Below are positions 5,532-7,451 of a DNA stretch of 7,451 nucleotides, piece after piece; position 1 is the stretch's first letter; each line of letters opens with the position of its first letter. This DNA is from an uncultured Clostridia bacterium (GTDB lineage Bacteria > Bacillota_A > Clostridia > Christensenellales > Aristaeellaceae): positions 1-7,451 of the forward strand of contig CAMBWJ010000079.1 in the NCBI GenBank assembly GCA_945871545.1. Reading direction: 5' to 3'. A program made the translations under genes and the position numbers. The notes beneath the pieces are model-generated. The model had not been told where the DNA came from and did not search any database. It saw only the letters and a program-made list of their open reading frames with translations.

Positions 5532-6866
5532 TCATTCCACATATTCCATCACGTCGGAGCCGTCGCGCAGGGCGCGATCCTCCATGTAGGCGATGGTGTA
5601 GTAGCTCAGATCCTCCTCGATGGAGGCCACGCCGTCCGCCTCGGCGATGACGTGCACGGTCATCTTGGACAGAGAGAGCTTCTTCTTGCCGAAGGTGGTG
5701 GTGCGCTCGTTCACGGTGTAGACGTAGCGGCTGTCTCCGCTGCCGCGCACGGCGGAGGCGGGCAGCAGGCAGCTGCTCTGCTTGGACTTGAACAGCACCG
5801 TCAGCTTCACCGCATCCTGGGACAGCGCGTACATGCTGCCCGCAGCGCGGAGGATCTCATCGTTGACAATCACGTCGGCGCAGCGCGCGCCGGACTCGGT
5901 GAAGCCCAGCGACGCGATCTTCGCGTCCACGCTGTCGCCGCCCACGGACACGGTTACGCCCATGCCCTCGGTGATGTTCTTGTCCACGCCAGTGAGGTCG
6001 GCCCGCAGCGCGGGGGAGCTGCCCTCGGCGGTGATGCTGTACAGGGGCATGGAGCCGTCGTAGGGGTCGCCCTGCTTGAGATTGACCTCCGCGATCACGC
6101 CGTCTCGGGGCGCGCAGATGGTCGCGGCGGCGCGGCGCAGCTCCTCCAGCTCCACCTGCTTCTCGGCGCAGTCGGCAAGCTTCTCCTGGGCCGCCTGGCG
6201 CTCGGAGATGTAGCTCCAGACCGCATCGTCCACGCCGTAGCGCGCCGCGCGATTGAAGGCATCCTGGGCCTCGTTCTGGGCGGAGAGCGCCGCGCGGTAG
6301 GCGTCGATGGCGGCGATGGTGGCCTCGTCCGCGCCCTCGGGGTAGCCGTTGTCGGTGTAGCTCAGCTTGGCGGCGCGCAGCAGCACCTCCATCTCGGTCT
6401 TTTTGCGGGCGGTCTCCCGTGCGGCCTCACGCAGCGCAGCGTAGGTCTCGGCATAGGTCTGCTCGCTGCGGCGCAGGCTCAGGCCCTCGTTCTTGCGGTC
6501 GATCTCCATCAGCGCGTCCAGCGCCGCGTCGTACTCGTCCTGGGCCTGCTTCGCGGCGGCCTCGTAGCCGGTGACGCTGGCCTCGAGCACCACTTCGCCC
6601 GCCTTCACGGGATAGCCCGCGCGCACGTTCACCCGGCTGATGGTGAGCGTCTGCCCGGCGGGCAGGCTCAGGCGCATCTCCTCCACCTCGGGATAGGCCA
6701 GCACGCCGTTCAGCTCCAGCTTCTCCACCAGCTTGCCCCGGGAGGCCTTCGCCAGCTTCACCTTGGGCGTGGTGATGTTTTCGATGGTGCCGGAGAAGAA
6801 CATGCACAGCGCCACCACCACGGCCACGCCGATCAGTCCCCGCAGGGCGATTTTTTTAAGCTTCAT
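5532..6866 (-). CDS. HlyD/MacA-type membrane fusion (adaptor) protein
   Basis: 444 residues. A basic start and one membrane anchor (about 9-24) are followed by the first half of a lipoyl domain (about 70-98, VRAGYPVKAGEVVLEASVTG), a long Ala/Glu/Arg/Lys-rich helical hairpin (about 100-248), the second lipoyl half (ICAPRDGVIAEVNLKQGD, 250-267), a beta-barrel-like region (about 285-370) and a C-terminal membrane-proximal part. This is the standard order of the HlyD/MacA/RND adaptor family, which links an inner-membrane transporter to outer layers or, in Gram-positives, works with MacB-like ABC exporters. AGGAG (6878-6882) lies 11 bases upstream, rather far for a ribosome binding site. C21 follows VAL, which does not fit a lipobox. 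It shares a strand with the MacB-like permease downstream (seven-base gap) and a sugar permease upstream (57-base gap), so one transcript is likely. Confidence 0.88.
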   Translation of the reverse strand: MKLKKIALRGLIGVAVVVALCMFFSGTIENITTPKVKLAKASRGKLVEKLELNGVLAYPEVEEMRLSLPAGQTLTISRVNVRAGYPVKAGEVVLEASVTGYEAAAKQAQDEYDAALDALMEIDRKNEGLSLRRSEQTYAETYAALREAARETARKKTEMEVLLRAAKLSYTDNGYPEGADEATIAAIDAYRAALSAQNEAQDAFNRAARYGVDDAVWSYISERQAAQEKLADCAEKQVELEELRRAAATICAPRDGVIAEVNLKQGDPYDGSMPLYSITAEGSSPALRADLTGVDKNITEGMGVTVSVGGDSVDAKIASLGFTESGARCADVIVNDEILRAAGSMYALSQDAVKLTVLFKSKQSSCLLPASAVRGSGDSRYVYTVNERTTTFGKKKLSLSKMTVHVIAEADGVASIEEDLSYYTIAYMEDRALRDGSDVMEYVE

Positions 6867-6924
6867 AGTCTCAGCAACTCCTGTTTTGTGAGCGTTTCAG
6901 GCGCGGATGCACCGCGCGGGGGAT

Positions 6925-7451
6925 TTACTTCAGCTCCGTGAGCTGGATGCCCGAGAGGATGTCCTCCAGGAAGTAGAGGTAGACGAACAGCGCCGGGAGC
7001 ATGTAGATCACCGCGCCGGCGAACTCCACGCCGGTGCTCTCGCTGACCAGCTGGTTGAACATCACCGACAGCGGCTGCAGCTCGGTTCTCTGGCTCAGGT
7101 AGGTCATGGGTTGCTCCACCAGGTTCCAGCAGTCCGCGAAGGACAGCGCCAGCGCCGCGCCGATGGCCGGGCGGCACACCGGCAGCGCCACGTGGAAGTA
7201 GCAGCGGATGGTGCCCGCGCCGTCCACCTGGGCGGCTTCAAACAATTCGTTGGGCAGGCTCGCCATGAACTGGCGCAGCAGAAACACGTAGAACGGCGCG
7301 AACCACAGCGGCAGGATCACCGCCCAGACCGTGTTCATCAGCCCCATGCGCCGCAGCGTCAGCACGTTCGGCACCATCGTAACCTGATAGGGCAGCAGCA
7401 TCAGCAGAAGGATCGACATGAACACGATGTTGCGGCCCTTGAACCGGAAGC
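6925..7451 (-). CDS. Carbohydrate ABC transporter permease, MalG type (C-terminal part, truncated by window edge)
   Basis: The open frame enters at the right edge and ends at TAA 6925-6927; about 175 residues are visible. It reads FRFKGRN before IVFMSILLLMLLPYQVTMVP, so the GTG at 7425 is internal and the true start lies outside. The binding-protein-dependent permease signature, the EAA loop that docks the ATPase, is clear: ELFEAAQVDGAG followed by FHVALP. The segments LLLMLLPYQVTMVPNVL, VWAVILPLWFAPFYVFLL, the WN motif in FADCWNLVEQP, and a last segment FAGAVIYMLPALFVYLYF match MalG-type permeases. The first one or two membrane segments are missing. The family imports sugars or glycosides with a partner permease, a binding protein and a shared ATPase, none of which is visible. 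The protein ends IQLTELK, where many relatives end in Gly-Lys-rich sequence. Confidence 0.92.
   Translation of the reverse strand, partial: FRFKGRNIVFMSILLLMLLPYQVTMVPNVLTLRRMGLMNTVWAVILPLWFAPFYVFLLRQFMASLPNELFEAAQVDGAGTIRCYFHVALPVCRPAIGAALALSFADCWNLVEQPMTYLSQRTELQPLSVMFNQLVSESTGVEFAGAVIYMLPALFVYLYFLEDILSGIQLTELK

Noticed and set aside
5525..5542. Upstream ATG at 5542 for the MacB-like permease
   Set aside because: It has a poor ribosome binding site and overlaps the adaptor gene. The ATG at 5524 has TGAGG at good spacing.
4310..5650. 446-codon plus-strand frame opposite the MacB-like permease
   Set aside because: The composition is rich in Gln, His, Arg and Ala without motifs, and it begins inside the minus-strand terminator.
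6801..6806. Lipobox at C21 of the adaptor protein
   Set aside because: The residue before the cysteine is Leu, where lipoproteins need a small residue, so the segment is read as a simple membrane anchor.
5040..6941. 633-codon plus-strand frame opposite the adaptor and permease genes
   Set aside because: It is rich in His, Gly, Leu and Ala, shows no domain, and lies opposite genes with clear family features. It is an antisense artefact.

Overview
The window looks like a chromosomal segment of a GC-rich, Gram-positive-type bacterium, most likely a member of the Clostridia or a related Firmicutes lineage. The reasons are strong AGGAGG-type ribosome binding sites, a TTG start codon, an exact consensus sigma-A promoter, and the gene order rpmH-rnpA-yidD-yidC-jag, which is typical of Firmicutes. 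The lineage is an inference; no 16S or other taxonomic marker is present.

Layout. (1) Positions 1-971, minus strand: the N-terminal 323 residues of a polytopic GT-C-like glycosyltransferase-type membrane protein that runs off the left edge. (2) Positions 972-1217: a divergent regulatory region. It has a minus-strand promoter overlapped by a perfect palindrome (AATTGTAA-N6-TTACAATT) and, facing the other way, a perfect TTGACA-17-TATAAT promoter. (3) Positions 1218-4190, plus strand: rpmH (ribosomal protein L34), rnpA (RNase P protein), yidD (membrane insertion factor), yidC (insertase) and jag/khpB (RNA-binding KH-R3H protein). The operon closes with a strong intrinsic terminator. A 211-bp spacer between yidD and yidC holds two sizeable hairpins. 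(4) Positions 4191-4330: a convergent intergenic region with two back-to-back terminators, one per strand. (5) Positions 4331-7451, minus strand, read from right to left: the C-terminal part of a MalG-type sugar ABC permease, an HlyD/RND-type membrane fusion (adaptor) protein, and a MacB/FtsX-like permease subunit. No ATPase lies with them in the window.

How they work together. The central operon joins translation and RNA maturation (L34, RNase P, the KH-R3H RNA-binding protein) with membrane protein insertion (YidD, YidC), a widely conserved combination. dnaA does not directly precede rpmH and mnmE does not follow jag, so the usual origin-proximal neighbourhood is broken on both sides. The minus-strand cluster mixes an importer-type permease with parts of a MacAB-like exporter. 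No mobile element, CRISPR array, tRNA or rRNA was seen. The least ordinary items are the ATPase-less adaptor/permease pair behind a sugar permease, the palindrome over the GT-C promoter, the hairpin-rich yidD-yidC spacer, and an rnpA reading frame that is open through all of rpmH.
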